64,000 nt of DNA from contig NZ_LMSP01000002.1 of assembly GCF_001429545.1 (NCBI RefSeq), positions 1 to 64,000 of the forward strand, read 5' to 3'. This document shows positions 7,458 through 15,881 of this stretch, piece after piece (position 1 is the stretch's first letter; each line of letters begins with the position of its first letter). The stretch is from Paenibacillus sp. Soil787 (GTDB lineage Bacteria; Bacillota; Bacilli; Paenibacillales; NBRC-103111). The notes under the pieces were generated by a model that had not been told where the DNA came from, did no database searches, and worked only from the letters and a program-made list of their open reading frames with translations. The position numbers were made by a program, and so were the translations under genes.

Positions 7458-8624
7458 GTGCACCTCTTAATCATAGCTCCTGAACAAATTCCAGTACCGC
7501 CAATTCTAGGTGGTTCCGTCGAAATATGCATTCATTCTATTGCACGCGAACTTGCCAAAATGCATAAAGTTACCATTATTTCGAGGCAGCATTCTAGGTA
7601 CAGCCGTATTTCGCGTCAGGGTCGACTTACGATTATTAGGGTACCTACCGGAAGCTCTCGTACGTACTTGAAGGAAGTGCTTAAGGCAACCAAGGGAAAG
7701 AAATTCGATTGGATTCAAGTCGATAACCGACCTCAATTTGCTGCTGTCATCAAACGCCATTTTCCGAAAACACCAGTATCACTATTCTTACATTCCTTAA
7801 CGTTCGTGAGGCCGCCGTATGCTTCTATTCGCAGATGCTCCAAACATTTGAATAAAGTGGATTGGATTGTAGCTAACAGCGGCTCACTTGCAAAGGAGTT
7901 AACGAGACTGTATCCGAAACAGCGAAATAAGCTTCACAAGATTTACCTCGGGACCGATGTGGCTAGATTTCGCCCTAAATCGGAGAAAGCGAGGAGACGT
8001 TTAAGAAGAAAGTACCGGGTTAGCGGTAACGATTTTCAAATCCTGTATGTCGGCCGACTTATCCAGCGTAAAGGCATTCCTCAATTGATTCGCGCTGTTC
8101 ATCTAGCTAGAAAATCCATCCCTCGGATGAAGCTTTTGATTGCTGGGGGCGAACAAGGTAAAGGCTTCAAGGCACGGCTTAAAAGGAAGGCTAATAAGCT
8201 TGGAGTGCCGACAAAGTTTCTAGGCAATATTCCGCATCGAAAGATACATGAAGTATATGGACTCGCGAATTGCTTCGTTTGTCCTTCACAGAAGCATGAG
8301 GCATTTGGATTGGTGAATGTGGAAGCAATGGCTTCTGGACTTCCGGTTATCGCTTCGAATATAGGGGGAATTAAAGAGGTCATTCAGCATGAACATAACG
8401 GGGTTCTGATCCAAGAATTTCGAGATCCTAGCGCATTCGCACGGAGTATTGTGGCGGTGGCCGAACGGAAAGAATGGGCAGAGGGTTTAGCCAAACAGGC
8501 GCGGAGCGATGTCAAAAAGCAATTCAGCTGGCAGGCCACAGCACAATCTTTGGCCGATTTCTATAGACTGAAGCTGGAGGCAAAACATGAAAAAGACGTC
8601 AAAGAAACCGGTTCGTCTTCGTAG
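7458..8624 (+). CDS. GT4-family glycosyltransferase, CotSA-like
   Basis: 388 residues, GT-B fold. Residues 1-170 form the acceptor domain, with an early glycine-rich loop (PPILGGSVE) after MHLLIIAPE. The C-terminal donor domain starts near 195 (ILYVGRLIQRKG) and has the GT4 sugar-nucleotide pattern EAFGLVNVEAMASG with the E-x7-E pair near 280. It overlaps the following ATP-grasp gene by 38 nt, so the two are translated together. In Bacillus, CotSA and YheC/YheD are spore-coat proteins, so this enzyme may glycosylate a coat component during sporulation. The start is a GTG with a weak AGGA site upstream. Donor and acceptor unknown. Confidence 0.88.
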   Translation: MHLLIIAPEQIPVPPILGGSVEICIHSIARELAKMHKVTIISRQHSRYSRISRQGRLTIIRVPTGSSRTYLKEVLKATKGKKFDWIQVDNRPQFAAVIKRHFPKTPVSLFLHSLTFVRPPYASIRRCSKHLNKVDWIVANSGSLAKELTRLYPKQRNKLHKIYLGTDVARFRPKSEKARRRLRRKYRVSGNDFQILYVGRLIQRKGIPQLIRAVHLARKSIPRMKLLIAGGEQGKGFKARLKRKANKLGVPTKFLGNIPHRKIHEVYGLANCFVCPSQKHEAFGLVNVEAMASGLPVIASNIGGIKEVIQHEHNGVLIQEFRDPSAFARSIVAVAERKEWAEGLAKQARSDVKKQFSWQATAQSLADFYRLKLEAKHEKDVKETGSSS

Positions 8625-9375
8625 GTCTAGGTACGTCACTAGCAAAATTGGCAAAACGAAAGCGATTGAATCTAAGCAAGAACTGCGTAAATATGTGCCA
8701 ATTACCAAACGGATGAATAAAGAGACGCTAAGGGAAATGCTAAACCAATATAAGATGGTGTATATTAAACCGAATGTAGGGATGTTTGGAAACGGTGTTA
8801 TACGTGTGGAACAGGCGGAGGAGGGGGCAGAAAAGCCTTATTCGTATCAGTCAGGGGTTCGATTAAGACAGTTTAAAACATTTGATGAGATGTATGCATC
8901 CCTCAGTAAAAAGACGAAAAAACGGAATTATTTAGTACAAAAAGGGATTCATCTGCTTAAATATAAAGGAAACCGGTTCGATCTACGTGTCATGGTTCAA
9001 CAAACGCCACTTCAGAAGTGGGAGACGACGGGGGTTATAGGCAGAGTGGCTCATCCGAAAAAAGTGGTTACTAACTTCCACAATGGTGGAACATTGAAGC
9101 CAGTGGAGACGCTGCTCCACAAATATTTACCTGCAAGTAAGCGGAAGGATTATGTCAAGAAGCTGCACATTCTGGGGACGCGGGTTGCAAAGGCGATTAA
9201 CTCGCGCTATAAAGGGGTTAAGGAGATCGGTGTCGATGTGGCCTTGGACGATAAGCTGCATCCATGGATTCTCGAGGTCAATACGAGTCCTGATCCCTAT
9301 ATTTTTCGGAGATTGAGTGATAAACGTATATTTGCCAAAATGAGACGTTATGCCAGAGCTTACAACCGGTTATGA
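8587..9375 (+). CDS. YheC/YheD-family spore coat-associated ATP-grasp protein
   Basis: 262 residues. TGGAGG sits 7 nt before the ATG at 8587 even though this lies inside the glycosyltransferase gene. The YheC/YheD core is visible: IKPNVGMFGNGV near residue 57, QKGIHLLKYKGNRFDLRVMVQ near 118 and GVDVALD...WILEVNTSPDP near 215, the last being the ATP-grasp metal-binding Glu/Asn signature. B. subtilis homologues are coat-associated. It is short (YheC/YheD are 360-450 residues), holding mostly the ATP-grasp domain. Its stop codon lies in a palindrome shared with the convergent GGDEF-EAL gene. Confidence 0.88.
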   Translation: MKKTSKKPVRLRRSRYVTSKIGKTKAIESKQELRKYVPITKRMNKETLREMLNQYKMVYIKPNVGMFGNGVIRVEQAEEGAEKPYSYQSGVRLRQFKTFDEMYASLSKKTKKRNYLVQKGIHLLKYKGNRFDLRVMVQQTPLQKWETTGVIGRVAHPKKVVTNFHNGGTLKPVETLLHKYLPASKRKDYVKKLHILGTRVAKAINSRYKGVKEIGVDVALDDKLHPWILEVNTSPDPYIFRRLSDKRIFAKMRRYARAYNRL

Positions 9376-9388
9376 AATCATAACCGGT
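9365..9388. terminator. Palindrome containing both convergent stop codons
   Basis: ACCGGTTATG and CATAACCGGT are a perfect 10-bp inverted repeat around AAAT. The stops of the plus-strand YheC/YheD gene (9373-9375) and the minus-strand GGDEF-EAL gene (9370-9372) both fall in it. T tracts are poor, so termination strength is uncertain. Confidence 0.55.
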
Positions 9389-10743
9389 CTGTTGTTATTC
9401 CTATGAAAAGTTTGCTCAATTTCGATAGCGGATACAGGAGGACTTAATAAATAGCCTTGAATCGTCGTACAGGTTGTTTCTTTTAATATTTCAAGTTGGC
9501 TCCATTCTTCTACGCCTTCTGCAACCACTTGAACCTCAAGAGCATGGCCGAGATGGATAATGGCATTGGTAATGGCCCAATCATCTTTATTGCTATGTAT
9601 ATTTTTCACGAAAGAACGGTCAATTTTCAGACAATGGATAGGGAATTGTTTCAAGTAATTAAGTGATGAGTAGCCAATTCCGAAGTCATCGATCGAGATC
9701 GAAATTCCTTTCGTACATAACTTATCTAGTACCGCGACGGTTGTATCCATATTTTGCATAATAGAGCTTTCGGTAATTTCAAATTCCAGAAAAGCAGGAT
9801 CAATACCGGTTTGCTCAATAATCTGAATGGCCTTATCGGAAAAGGACTCATCTTGAAATTGACAAGGGGAGATATTTACAGCAATTTGATAGTTTAAAAT
9901 GCCGGCCTCCAGCCATCTCGCTTTTTGGAGACAGGCCTCACGGAGCACCCATTCACCGAGCTGCAAAATCAAACCGGACTCTTCAGCAAGCGGAATAAAC
10001 TCGTTAGGAGCAATTAAGCCGAGCTTCGGGTGATTCCAGCGCACCAACGCTTCTAAACAAATAATGTTTCCGGTGGAGAGTTCAAGACGTGGTTGATAGT
10101 ATAGGATCAGTTGATTCTCAAGTATAGCCTTCCGCAGCTCAGTTTCCATCTGAATTTGATTGGAGAAACGCTGCACGTGCGATGAATGATAGCTGACAAG
10201 CTTGTTCTTACCTGTACGTTTAGCGGTTAGGAGAGCTTGATCCGCTTGATGCATGGCTTGTTCAATTGTAGCTAGTGATATATCCACAACACTTATACCC
10301 ATACTTGCTGTAATAAAACATTCTTGATCCATTACGATGAAAGATGTAACGAAAACGTGCTGGACGCTTTGAATGATTTGGGAAAGCTGATCTTGGGTAT
10401 TTGCATGTATAAGGAGAACAAATTCATCATCTCCTGATTGAACAACAAGGTCACAGCCATGTACGTTCCGCAGACGATGGGCCACTTCTTCCAAAAGGTG
10501 ATCGCCAGACGTGTATCCAAGCGAGAAATTAACTTGACGAAACCGGTCAATATCGAGGACGAGAAGGGTGCGTAATGGAGCTGTGAGCTTATCGTGATAT
10601 CGACTTCCAATAGCTTGCTTCAACAATGCTTGAAGCTGCTGTCGTTGGTAAATGCGAGTGATTATTTTCTTACTCTTACGAGTACTTAATGTTGTCGATG
10701 CGGCGAAGTGAAAAAGGCGCCAGACTGCTTTCATTGCTATCAC
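9370..10743 (-). CDS. GGDEF-EAL protein, likely c-di-GMP phosphodiesterase with a degenerate GGDEF site
   Basis: 457 residues. The GGDEF domain covers about 50-185 and its signature reads SGDDEF (103-108): the second Gly of GGDEF is replaced by Asp, so cyclase activity is doubtful. The EAL domain covers about 200-445 and keeps EALVRW (232-237), DDFGIGYSSL, KIDRSFV and AEGVE, that is, the metal ligands and catalytic Lys. Expected role is hydrolysis of c-di-GMP in the cytosol, with the GGDEF domain perhaps sensing GTP. There is no transmembrane or PAS input domain, only a basic N-terminus of about 35 residues. Start GTG at 10743; ATG at 10734 is an alternative. Confidence 0.9.
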   Translation of the reverse strand: MIAMKAVWRLFHFAASTTLSTRKSKKIITRIYQRQQLQALLKQAIGSRYHDKLTAPLRTLLVLDIDRFRQVNFSLGYTSGDHLLEEVAHRLRNVHGCDLVVQSGDDEFVLLIHANTQDQLSQIIQSVQHVFVTSFIVMDQECFITASMGISVVDISLATIEQAMHQADQALLTAKRTGKNKLVSYHSSHVQRFSNQIQMETELRKAILENQLILYYQPRLELSTGNIICLEALVRWNHPKLGLIAPNEFIPLAEESGLILQLGEWVLREACLQKARWLEAGILNYQIAVNISPCQFQDESFSDKAIQIIEQTGIDPAFLEFEITESSIMQNMDTTVAVLDKLCTKGISISIDDFGIGYSSLNYLKQFPIHCLKIDRSFVKNIHSNKDDWAITNAIIHLGHALEVQVVAEGVEEWSQLEILKETTCTTIQGYLLSPPVSAIEIEQTFHRNNNRPVMIS

Positions 10744-10916
10744 TCATTCCTACATCATAGTTGTCCACTGTACCCCTTATCATAAGTCGAAAGGCGAACA
10801 GTAGACAAGATTATAAATTAGATGTTTTTACAAATAATAGCAAAATATTTGTTTAACTTTATGTAAAATTGATGAAAATGTCGAATATTGTTGAATAAAA
10901 TTTTAATTATTTTGTA

Positions 10917-10960
10917 TTGACATGAATGGCTTTTGAATGAGAAAATGTACGCGTGTACAT
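10917..10960 (+). promoter_or_regulatory. Promoter and LacI-type operator before the LacI/Gfo/ThuA operon
   Basis: TTGACA (10917-10922) and GAAAAT (10941-10946) are spaced by 18 bp. The dyad ATGTAC-GCGT-GTACAT (10945-10960) overlaps the -10 and has the size and central CG of LacI-family operators. Autoregulation by the regulator starting at 10997 is inferred. Confidence 0.6.
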
Positions 10961-10996
10961 TGTTAGTTTAATGGATGAATTATTGGAGGCTTATGC

Positions 10997-12031
10997 ATGG
11001 TGACGAGAAAAGAGGTTGCTGAACTAGCAGGGGTTTCAGAGGCAACCGTATCCCGTGTATTCAATGGGCTAGGCCCCATGAAGCCTGCTACGAAAGAGCG
11101 TGTACTTGAATCTGCTAAACAGCTCAACTATCATCCAAATGCGATTGCGCAAAGCTTCGCTCGGAGGCGCAGTGGTAATCTTGGCGTTGTGCTGCCCTAT
11201 ATGCCCAAAGTGCATCTCTTCTCTGCCTTTTATTTCGCAGAAATATTAAGCGGCATAGGGGAACAAGTAAGGGAGCAGGGGTACGATATGCTGCTATCGC
11301 TCTTAACACCGGATGAAAGTTTGGATTATACCCGACTTTATCGCTCGCAGAAGGTGGATGCTTGTGTCATCCTGGGTTCAAGGGATACTCCGCAGCAGCG
11401 GGAATCGTTAATGCAGCTGCAGGCGCAGGGACTGCCATTTTGCTTGGTCAATCAAAGCTTCGAGGGGTTATCCTTTCATGAAGTGGATGCGGATCATGTA
11501 GAGGGCAGTTATAGGGCTGTTCGGCATTTACAGGAAGAGGGCTATCGGAAGATTGCTTTTCTGAACGGTTCGCCGCAGTACTCTAACTCTGGCGATAGAC
11601 TACAGGGCTATAGGAAAGCAATGAGTGAAGCTGGTTTAGAAGTTCCGCCTGAGCTGCTGCTTGAAGGGAATTACAGCCGTAAAAGCGGTTATGAAGCTGC
11701 ATCAAGGGTATGGGAACATCGGGATCAAGTGGAAGCGGTATTTGCGGCCAATGATCGTATGGCGATCGGTTTGATGCAAGGGCTCCGTGAGCGAGGCTGG
11801 ATCGCTGGACGTGATTTCGCCATAGTTGGCTGTGATGATTCGGATGCTGCTAAGCTCAGCGATCCACCGCTAAGCAGCATCAATGTGCCTTTCTATGAGA
11901 TGGGCAAAGAAGCAGCACGCAGTGTGCTGGCAGGTTTGCTGCATGGGGAAGGCACGAAGGATATACGAATCAAATTGCCAACCCGGTTGGTTGTGCGACA
12001 ATCATCGAGAGCAGTCATCATAAATGAATAG
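10997..12031 (+). CDS. LacI-family transcriptional regulator
   Basis: 344 residues. The helix-turn-helix is at residues 4-23 (KEVAELAGVSEATVSRVFNG), followed by the hinge helix region (NAIAQSFARRRSGNLGVVLPY) and a periplasmic-binding-protein-like effector domain ending VVRQSS. TTGGAGG precedes the ATG. It is the first gene of a set with two Gfo/Idh/MocA oxidoreductases and a ThuA protein, so the effector is probably a sugar or polyol handled by them. The dyad at 10945 is its likely operator. Confidence 0.93.
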   Translation: MVTRKEVAELAGVSEATVSRVFNGLGPMKPATKERVLESAKQLNYHPNAIAQSFARRRSGNLGVVLPYMPKVHLFSAFYFAEILSGIGEQVREQGYDMLLSLLTPDESLDYTRLYRSQKVDACVILGSRDTPQQRESLMQLQAQGLPFCLVNQSFEGLSFHEVDADHVEGSYRAVRHLQEEGYRKIAFLNGSPQYSNSGDRLQGYRKAMSEAGLEVPPELLLEGNYSRKSGYEAASRVWEHRDQVEAVFAANDRMAIGLMQGLRERGWIAGRDFAIVGCDDSDAAKLSDPPLSSINVPFYEMGKEAARSVLAGLLHGEGTKDIRIKLPTRLVVRQSSRAVIINE

Positions 12032-12103
12032 GGATGAAAGAACCCAAATGAATACTAACGAAGGTAGTTTTGCTAAGGCATCACTCTAGGGAGGCGCACT
12101 TTT

Positions 12104-13264
12104 ATGAAATCTTTCAATATCGGTATGGTTGGCTATAAGTTTATGGGCAAAGCACATAGTCATGCTTATAAGGATTTGCATATGTTTTTCCCGCAGACAG
12201 CGGTACCGAAGATGAAGCTCATCTGCGGTCGGGATGAAAGCGGTGTCAGCAGCGCAGCCGAACAATTCGGCTGGGACGGGTATGTCACCGACTGGCGCGA
12301 GCTGGTCACGCATCCCGATATCGACGTTGTCGATATCAATGCGCCCAGCGACGCGCACAAGGAAATCGCGCTTGCTGCGGCGAAGGCCGGCAAGCATCTG
12401 TTCTGTGAGAAGCCGCTGGCGCTGACCCTTGCGGATGCAAGGGAAATGCTGGAGGCGGCTGAAACAGCCGGGGTGAAGCACATGGTGGGCTTCAACTACA
12501 GGTTTGCTCCTGCGGTGCAGCTCGCAAAGAAGCTGGTCGAGAGCGGCCGCCTCGGCCAGATTTATCACTTCCGCGCCTGGTTCCTGCAGGACTGGATCGT
12601 AGATCCAACGTTCCCGCTGGTGTGGCGTCTCCAGAAGGAGATTGCCGGCTCTGGGTCGCACGGCGACTTGGGCGCGCATCTGATCGATCTGGCGCACTTC
12701 TTAGTCGGTGACATGACGGAGGTTATCGGCATGAGTGAGACGTTCGTCAAGGAGCGTCCGCTGCCGACCTCGATGACGGGTCTTAGCGCCAAAGGCAGCA
12801 AGGATGCACCGCATGGACCGGTTACGGTCGATGATGCGACGCTGTTCATGGCACGCTTCGCGAACGGGGCGCTAGGCAGCTTCGAGGCCACTCGATTTGC
12901 GCCAGGGCACCGGTGCACGAATTCTTTTGAAATTAATGGAAGTAAAGGCAGTGTGAAGTTTGATTTTGAGCGTTTGAATGAATTGCAGGTATATTTTACA
13001 AGTGATGATGAGGATGTACAGGGCTTTAGACGTGTTCTGGCGACGGATCCGTCGCATGCTTATATGGATGCGTGGTGGCCTGCGGGACACACGATTGGTT
13101 ACGAGCACACATTTGTCCACGAAGTCGTTGAGCTGATGAATGCACTTTCGGAAGACCGTCAGCCGGTCCCGAATTTCGTAGATGGCGTGAAGTGTCAAGA
13201 GGTGCTGGAAGCGGTGGATCAATCCATTGCGCAGCGTCGTTGGGTGAGTATTAGCGAGGTCTAA
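12104..13264 (+). CDS. Gfo/Idh/MocA-family NAD(P)-dependent oxidoreductase
   Basis: 386 residues. The N-terminal Rossmann fold starts NIGMVGYKFMGKAHSHAY; the CEKPLA signature with the conserved Lys is near residue 104, followed by the substrate domain with GSHGDLGAHLIDLAHFL near 185. Such enzymes oxidise or reduce sugars, inositols or related polyols. AGGGAGG lies upstream. Its first two-thirds (about 12,200-12,900) are clearly richer in G+C than the neighbouring genes and its last third is not. Works with the ThuA and second Gfo/Idh genes downstream. Substrate unknown. Confidence 0.92.
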   Translation: MKSFNIGMVGYKFMGKAHSHAYKDLHMFFPQTAVPKMKLICGRDESGVSSAAEQFGWDGYVTDWRELVTHPDIDVVDINAPSDAHKEIALAAAKAGKHLFCEKPLALTLADAREMLEAAETAGVKHMVGFNYRFAPAVQLAKKLVESGRLGQIYHFRAWFLQDWIVDPTFPLVWRLQKEIAGSGSHGDLGAHLIDLAHFLVGDMTEVIGMSETFVKERPLPTSMTGLSAKGSKDAPHGPVTVDDATLFMARFANGALGSFEATRFAPGHRCTNSFEINGSKGSVKFDFERLNELQVYFTSDDEDVQGFRRVLATDPSHAYMDAWWPAGHTIGYEHTFVHEVVELMNALSEDRQPVPNFVDGVKCQEVLEAVDQSIAQRRWVSISEV

Positions 13265-13295
13265 GGATAGATAAGTATGGAGAGGGGAATTAGCA

Positions 13296-13925
13296 GTGAG
13301 TAAACAAGCATTGATTGTATGGGGTGGCTGGGACGGTCATCAACCTGAAGAGGTGGCTGGCATTTTCGCAGGGTTACTGCGTGAGGAAGGCTTTGGCGTA
13401 GAAGTATCGGATACACTGGACAGCTTCAAAGATGCAGAGCGCTTGGCGGGCGTTGATCTTATCGTTCCCGTATGGACGATGGGTAAAATCGAAAGTGAGC
13501 AGCTGAACCCGTTAATCGCAGCGGTCAAAGAAGGCGGAACTGGCATCGCAGGTTGTCATGGCGGTATGGCAGATTCCTTCCGTAATGAAGTGGAATATCA
13601 ATACATGGTTGGCGGTCAATGGGTAGCGCATCCTGGGAATGACGGCGTTACGTATACGGTTCGAATCAAGGATCGGGGGCATCTATTGACGGAGGGCATG
13701 GATGATTTCGTAGTTGTCTCTGAGAAATATTACATGCATGTGGATCCAGCGATTCACGTTCATGCAGTTACAGATTTTGGCGATGTGGAGATGCCGGTTG
13801 TTTGGACCAAAACCTATGGAGCGGGCAGGGTGTATTATAACTCGCTAGGTCATCAAGCTAACATCGTTCGTATGCCAGAAACACTAGAATTAATGCGCCG
13901 CGGCTTGCTGTGGGCAACACGATAA
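13296..13925 (+). CDS. ThuA-domain protein (trehalose-utilisation-like)
   Basis: 209 residues with a GTG start and GAGAGGGG upstream. It has the class-I glutamine-amidotransferase-like fold of ThuA: VWGGWDGHQPEEV at 9-21, GIAGCHGGMADSF near 85 with a His-containing turn, and the HVDPAIHVHAV segment near 148. ThuA/ThuB in rhizobia convert trehalose-type disaccharides to 3-keto forms, ThuB being a Gfo/Idh/MocA enzyme. The order here (Gfo/Idh-ThuA-Gfo/Idh) fits a 3-keto-glycoside pathway, but the substrate need not be trehalose. Confidence 0.88.
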   Translation: MSKQALIVWGGWDGHQPEEVAGIFAGLLREEGFGVEVSDTLDSFKDAERLAGVDLIVPVWTMGKIESEQLNPLIAAVKEGGTGIAGCHGGMADSFRNEVEYQYMVGGQWVAHPGNDGVTYTVRIKDRGHLLTEGMDDFVVVSEKYYMHVDPAIHVHAVTDFGDVEMPVVWTKTYGAGRVYYNSLGHQANIVRMPETLELMRRGLLWATR

Positions 13926-13945
13926 CGATCAGGGGGAAGTAAGCG

Positions 13946-15040
13946 ATGAGCAAGAAGAAAGTTGGTATTATCGGTTGCGGCAATATTAGTGCTGCTTATA
14001 TGAAAAATATTCCTACCTTTGAGCATTTGGAGCTGCTCGCGTGTGCCGATATCGATTTGGTTAGAGCAAAGGCTCGGGCGGAGGAATTCAGTATTCCTCA
14101 TGCGTATTCGGTTCAAGAGCTATTGAATGATCCGAATATTGACATTGTGATTAATTTGACGATTCCGGCAGCGCATGCCGAGGTCTGTATTCAAGTACTG
14201 GAAGCGGGCAAACACGTGTATGTAGAGAAGCCGCTCGCTGTAACCCGTGAGGAAGGTTTGCAGATCCTAGAAGTTGCGCGCCGCAAGGGATTGCTGGTTG
14301 GCAGTGCACCGGATACGTTCCTCGGAGGAGGCATCCAAACGTGTGTGAAGCTGATTAATGACGGCTGGATTGGCACGCCGATTGCAGCAACGGCATTCAT
14401 GATGGGCAAAGGCCATGAGCATTGGCACCCGGATCCTGAATTTTATTATGCCAAAGGCGGCGGCCCTATGTTCGATATGGGTCCATACTACTTAACAGCT
14501 CTTGTGGCTTTGCTTGGGCCAATTCGCCGAGTAACCGGCTCTGCTGCCGCTAGTTTCCCGGAGCGTACAATTTCTAGCGAGAAGAAGCGTGGGCAAAAAA
14601 TTACCGTAGATACCCCAACGCATATTGCTGGTGTACTGGATTTCCATAGCGGTGCGATTGCCACGCTAGTAACAAGCTTTGATATTATGGGAGGCACTCA
14701 GCTGCCGCACATTGAAATCTACGGCAGTCAAGGTTCTTTACGCGTTCCTGATCCGAATGCTTTCGGAGGTCAGGTGCTTATCCGCAAAGGCGGTTCCGAT
14801 TGGGAGCCGATTCCTCTGTCGCACGGTTACAAAGAAAATCACCGAGGTTTAGGTGTTGCGGCGATGGCTGAGGCCCTGATAAGCGGCCAAAGTGATGCAC
14901 ACCGCGCGAATGGGGAGCTGGCGTACCACGTGCTGGAGGCGATGCATGGCTTCCATGACGCGTCCGATTCAGGCAAGCATTATGTGATGCAAAGCAGCTG
15001 CGAGAGACCAGCCCCGCTTTCACCTGATACCGTACTATAA
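13946..15040 (+). CDS. Second Gfo/Idh/MocA-family oxidoreductase
   Basis: 364 residues, 20 nt after the ThuA gene with GGGGGAAG upstream. Rossmann start KVGIIGCGNISAAYMKNI; VEKPLAVTREEG near residue 94 carries the conserved EKP; GGGPMFDMGPYYLTAL near 171 is the catalytic-domain segment. Closest in feel to ThuB-like dehydrogenases. Ends the operon, followed by a terminator at 15056. Likely acts on the same sugar as the other two enzymes, perhaps in the reverse redox direction or on an epimer. Confidence 0.92.
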   Translation: MSKKKVGIIGCGNISAAYMKNIPTFEHLELLACADIDLVRAKARAEEFSIPHAYSVQELLNDPNIDIVINLTIPAAHAEVCIQVLEAGKHVYVEKPLAVTREEGLQILEVARRKGLLVGSAPDTFLGGGIQTCVKLINDGWIGTPIAATAFMMGKGHEHWHPDPEFYYAKGGGPMFDMGPYYLTALVALLGPIRRVTGSAAASFPERTISSEKKRGQKITVDTPTHIAGVLDFHSGAIATLVTSFDIMGGTQLPHIEIYGSQGSLRVPDPNAFGGQVLIRKGGSDWEPIPLSHGYKENHRGLGVAAMAEALISGQSDAHRANGELAYHVLEAMHGFHDASDSGKHYVMQSSCERPAPLSPDTVL

Positions 15041-15055
15041 TAAATTAATACATGG

Positions 15056-15086
15056 ATCCTCCTCTTGATTAAGAGGGGGATTTTTT
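15056..15086 (+). terminator. Terminator of the Gfo/ThuA operon
   Basis: ATCCTCCTCTT pairs with AAGAGGGGGAT around GATT, followed by six T. Confidence 0.9.
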
Positions 15087-15155
15087 GAGTTGATAAGAAA
15101 GTATAAGTTTTATACTATTGCAAGTTATCCCAATTCGAGAAGCGATGTGATTCGT

Positions 15156-15206
15156 AAAAAAGTAGAACATGTTGCTACACAGGGAACAACATATTCTACT
15201 TTTTTT
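15156..15206. terminator. Bidirectional hairpin
   Basis: AAAAAAGTAGAAcATGTTG pairs with CAACATaTTCTACTTTTTTT (one mismatch), with A and T tracts on both sides. The stretch 15087-15359 holds this and no convincing gene; an open frame starting inside the hairpin (15169) has no ribosome-binding site. Confidence 0.7.
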
Positions 15207-15359
15207 CTGTGGATATGTGTCACGTAAAGACCATTTTTCTACAATCTATATGTACAACCAGTTCGGGTCGAGGTTCTCGACATATACTAAATTTATAATT
15301 AAATCCGTAAATGGCGCAGTTGGAGGGCATTACATTATTGAGAATGAGGGGGAGCTGTC

Positions 15360-15830
15360 TTGATTAAGTTGAATCCATACATGAAAAGGAAAATAAAAGG
15401 GAAGAAATTCATTGGGTCTGGTGTAACGCGAGTTGTATACGATTTAGGTAACGGCTATGTTATGAAGATAGCAAAATCAAAAAAAGGGATCAAATGCAAC
15501 AAGAGGGAAGTAGACATGTATAAATCATCTTTGAAACCGCTAAGAAAATATTTTGCGCAAATTATCGATTACGACACGGATTATCGCTGGGTAATTATGA
15601 AAAAATATGATCGAAAATTCCGGAATTCCCGAATAAATAGACGATTGCTTATGAAATTAGTAAAGAAATTTTTGGACAATGGAATCATTCCATCCAAGGG
15701 TACAGGCGAATATTATAAATCGTATGCCCTTAACCTGCGTTTAAAGAGGCACTTGCGTTTAAAGCGGAATAAACAGATCGTAGTCATTGATTATGGGGGA
15801 TTTAGATTTCGTAGAACAAAAAGCAGGTAG
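15360..15830 (+). CDS. Minimal protein-kinase-like protein
   Basis: 156 residues, TTG start with GGGGGAG 6 nt upstream. Pieces of a kinase N-lobe and DFG region can be seen: glycine loop GSGVTRVVYDL (19-29), VMKIAK with a Lys at 36 in the VAIK position, a possible helix-C Glu at 50, a hinge-like RWVIMKKYDR (76-85), and IDYGGFRF (143-150) in the place of DFG. A recognisable HRD catalytic loop is not visible, and the protein is very basic and only about 60% of a normal kinase domain. Bacilli carry similar unnamed kinase-like proteins. May be a pseudokinase. Own transcript between hairpins at 15156 and 15818. Confidence 0.75.
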   Translation: MIKLNPYMKRKIKGKKFIGSGVTRVVYDLGNGYVMKIAKSKKGIKCNKREVDMYKSSLKPLRKYFAQIIDYDTDYRWVIMKKYDRKFRNSRINRRLLMKLVKKFLDNGIIPSKGTGEYYKSYALNLRLKRHLRLKRNKQIVVIDYGGFRFRRTKSR

Positions 15831-15845
15831 CGATACCTGCTTTTT
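15818..15845 (+). terminator. Terminator after the kinase-like gene
   Basis: AAAAGCAGGTA pairs with TACCTGCTTTTT around GCGA. It overlaps the last codons and stop of the gene, and can also work on the minus strand. Confidence 0.85.
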
Positions 15846-15881
15846 GTTTGTTAACTAACCCCATGTTGTTGTCCTCCGACA

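Noticed and set aside
15169-15363. 64-codon frame before the kinase-like gene
   Set aside because: Starts inside a terminator hairpin and has no ribosome-binding site; overlaps the real TTG start.
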